Below are positions 50,929 through 64,000 of a stretch of 64,000 nucleotides of DNA, in pieces. The notes beneath the pieces are model-generated. The model was not told the origin of the DNA, ran no database searches, and worked only from the letters and a program-made list of their open reading frames with translations. Position 1 is the first letter of the stretch. Each line of letters starts with the position of its first letter. The stretch lies in contig NC_054701.1 in NCBI RefSeq assembly GCF_016097555.1, positions 38,270,492 to 38,334,491 of the forward strand. The letters are read 5' to 3'. The position numbers and the translations under genes are program-made. The stretch comes from Gigantopelta aegis (lineage: Eukaryota > Mollusca > Gastropoda > Neomphalida > Peltospiridae).

Positions 50929-50972
50929 TTACCTGTCCTCAAGGATTTGTTTGAGGGCAGGTAATGTTGAAA
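50929..50972. repeat. Short perfect-type hairpin
   Basis: ACATTACCTGTCCTCAA pairs with TTGAGGGCAGGTAATGT across an ~8-base loop, with one G-T mismatch. It lies about 100 bp downstream of the last secure exon of the gene on the minus strand. Confidence 0.7.
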
Positions 50973-51074
50973 AAAGAAAAGTGTTTGCATTTATAGAAGA
51001 GGTTCAGTGATCTTCAATACAATGTGAAACCAAATAACAGAACACTAAACTAAAATGAATATAAGACACAGTAC

Positions 51075-64000
<12,926 letters not shown>

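Overview
The window looks like intergenic and intronic DNA from a mollusc, most likely a gastropod. The inference rests on AT-rich unique sequence, many dinucleotide tracts, and a dense set of tRNA-derived SINEs whose bodies match repeats I recall from molluscs. Genes are sparse: one intronless receptor gene and one multi-exon gene account for all convincing host coding sequence. No rRNA, stand-alone tRNA or CRISPR array is visible.

Layout. 1-2014 is unique AT-rich DNA. 2015-2782 is an internally deleted Tc1-type element. 3752-10761 is a Ty3/gypsy LTR element on the minus strand with two ~1.57 kb LTRs, inserted in an (AT)n tract. It is broken, but its gag-protease and part of pol are readable, and the surviving pol parts stand in the Gmr1-like order (integrase before RNase H). 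10.9-30 kb is repeat-rich and gene-poor: SINEs, foldback elements, hAT-like MITEs, a B-A-B-A tandem segmental duplication (21.4-24.3 kb), a second tandem duplication (25.2-26.0 kb), long GA, CT, CA and C tracts, and a decayed Cys-rich coding remnant at 13.0-13.5 kb. 30601-32004 (+) is a single-exon, divergent class A GPCR. 32-49 kb is again intergenic or long-intron DNA with SINEs, a GAGTC foldback family, pogo-like and hAT-like MITEs and a 13-copy, 103-bp satellite.

From about 51 kb to the right edge runs the minus-strand 3' part of a gene I assign to SANBR (KIAA1841, SANT and BTB domain regulator of class switch recombination). Ten exons join with GT-AG sites and matching phases; the gene continues beyond base 64000. 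Further candidate 3' exons lie at 49946-50016 and 39022-39090 but are not securely linked. Its 6-kb intron (55850-61882) holds a nearly complete Tc1 transposon (57327-58803), a 33-bp satellite and a 31/36-bp satellite.

The two genes show no functional link. Mobile DNA dominates the organisation: SINEs combining different tRNA-like heads with two 3' ends, several nested insertions, and minisatellites inside MITEs, LTRs and introns.
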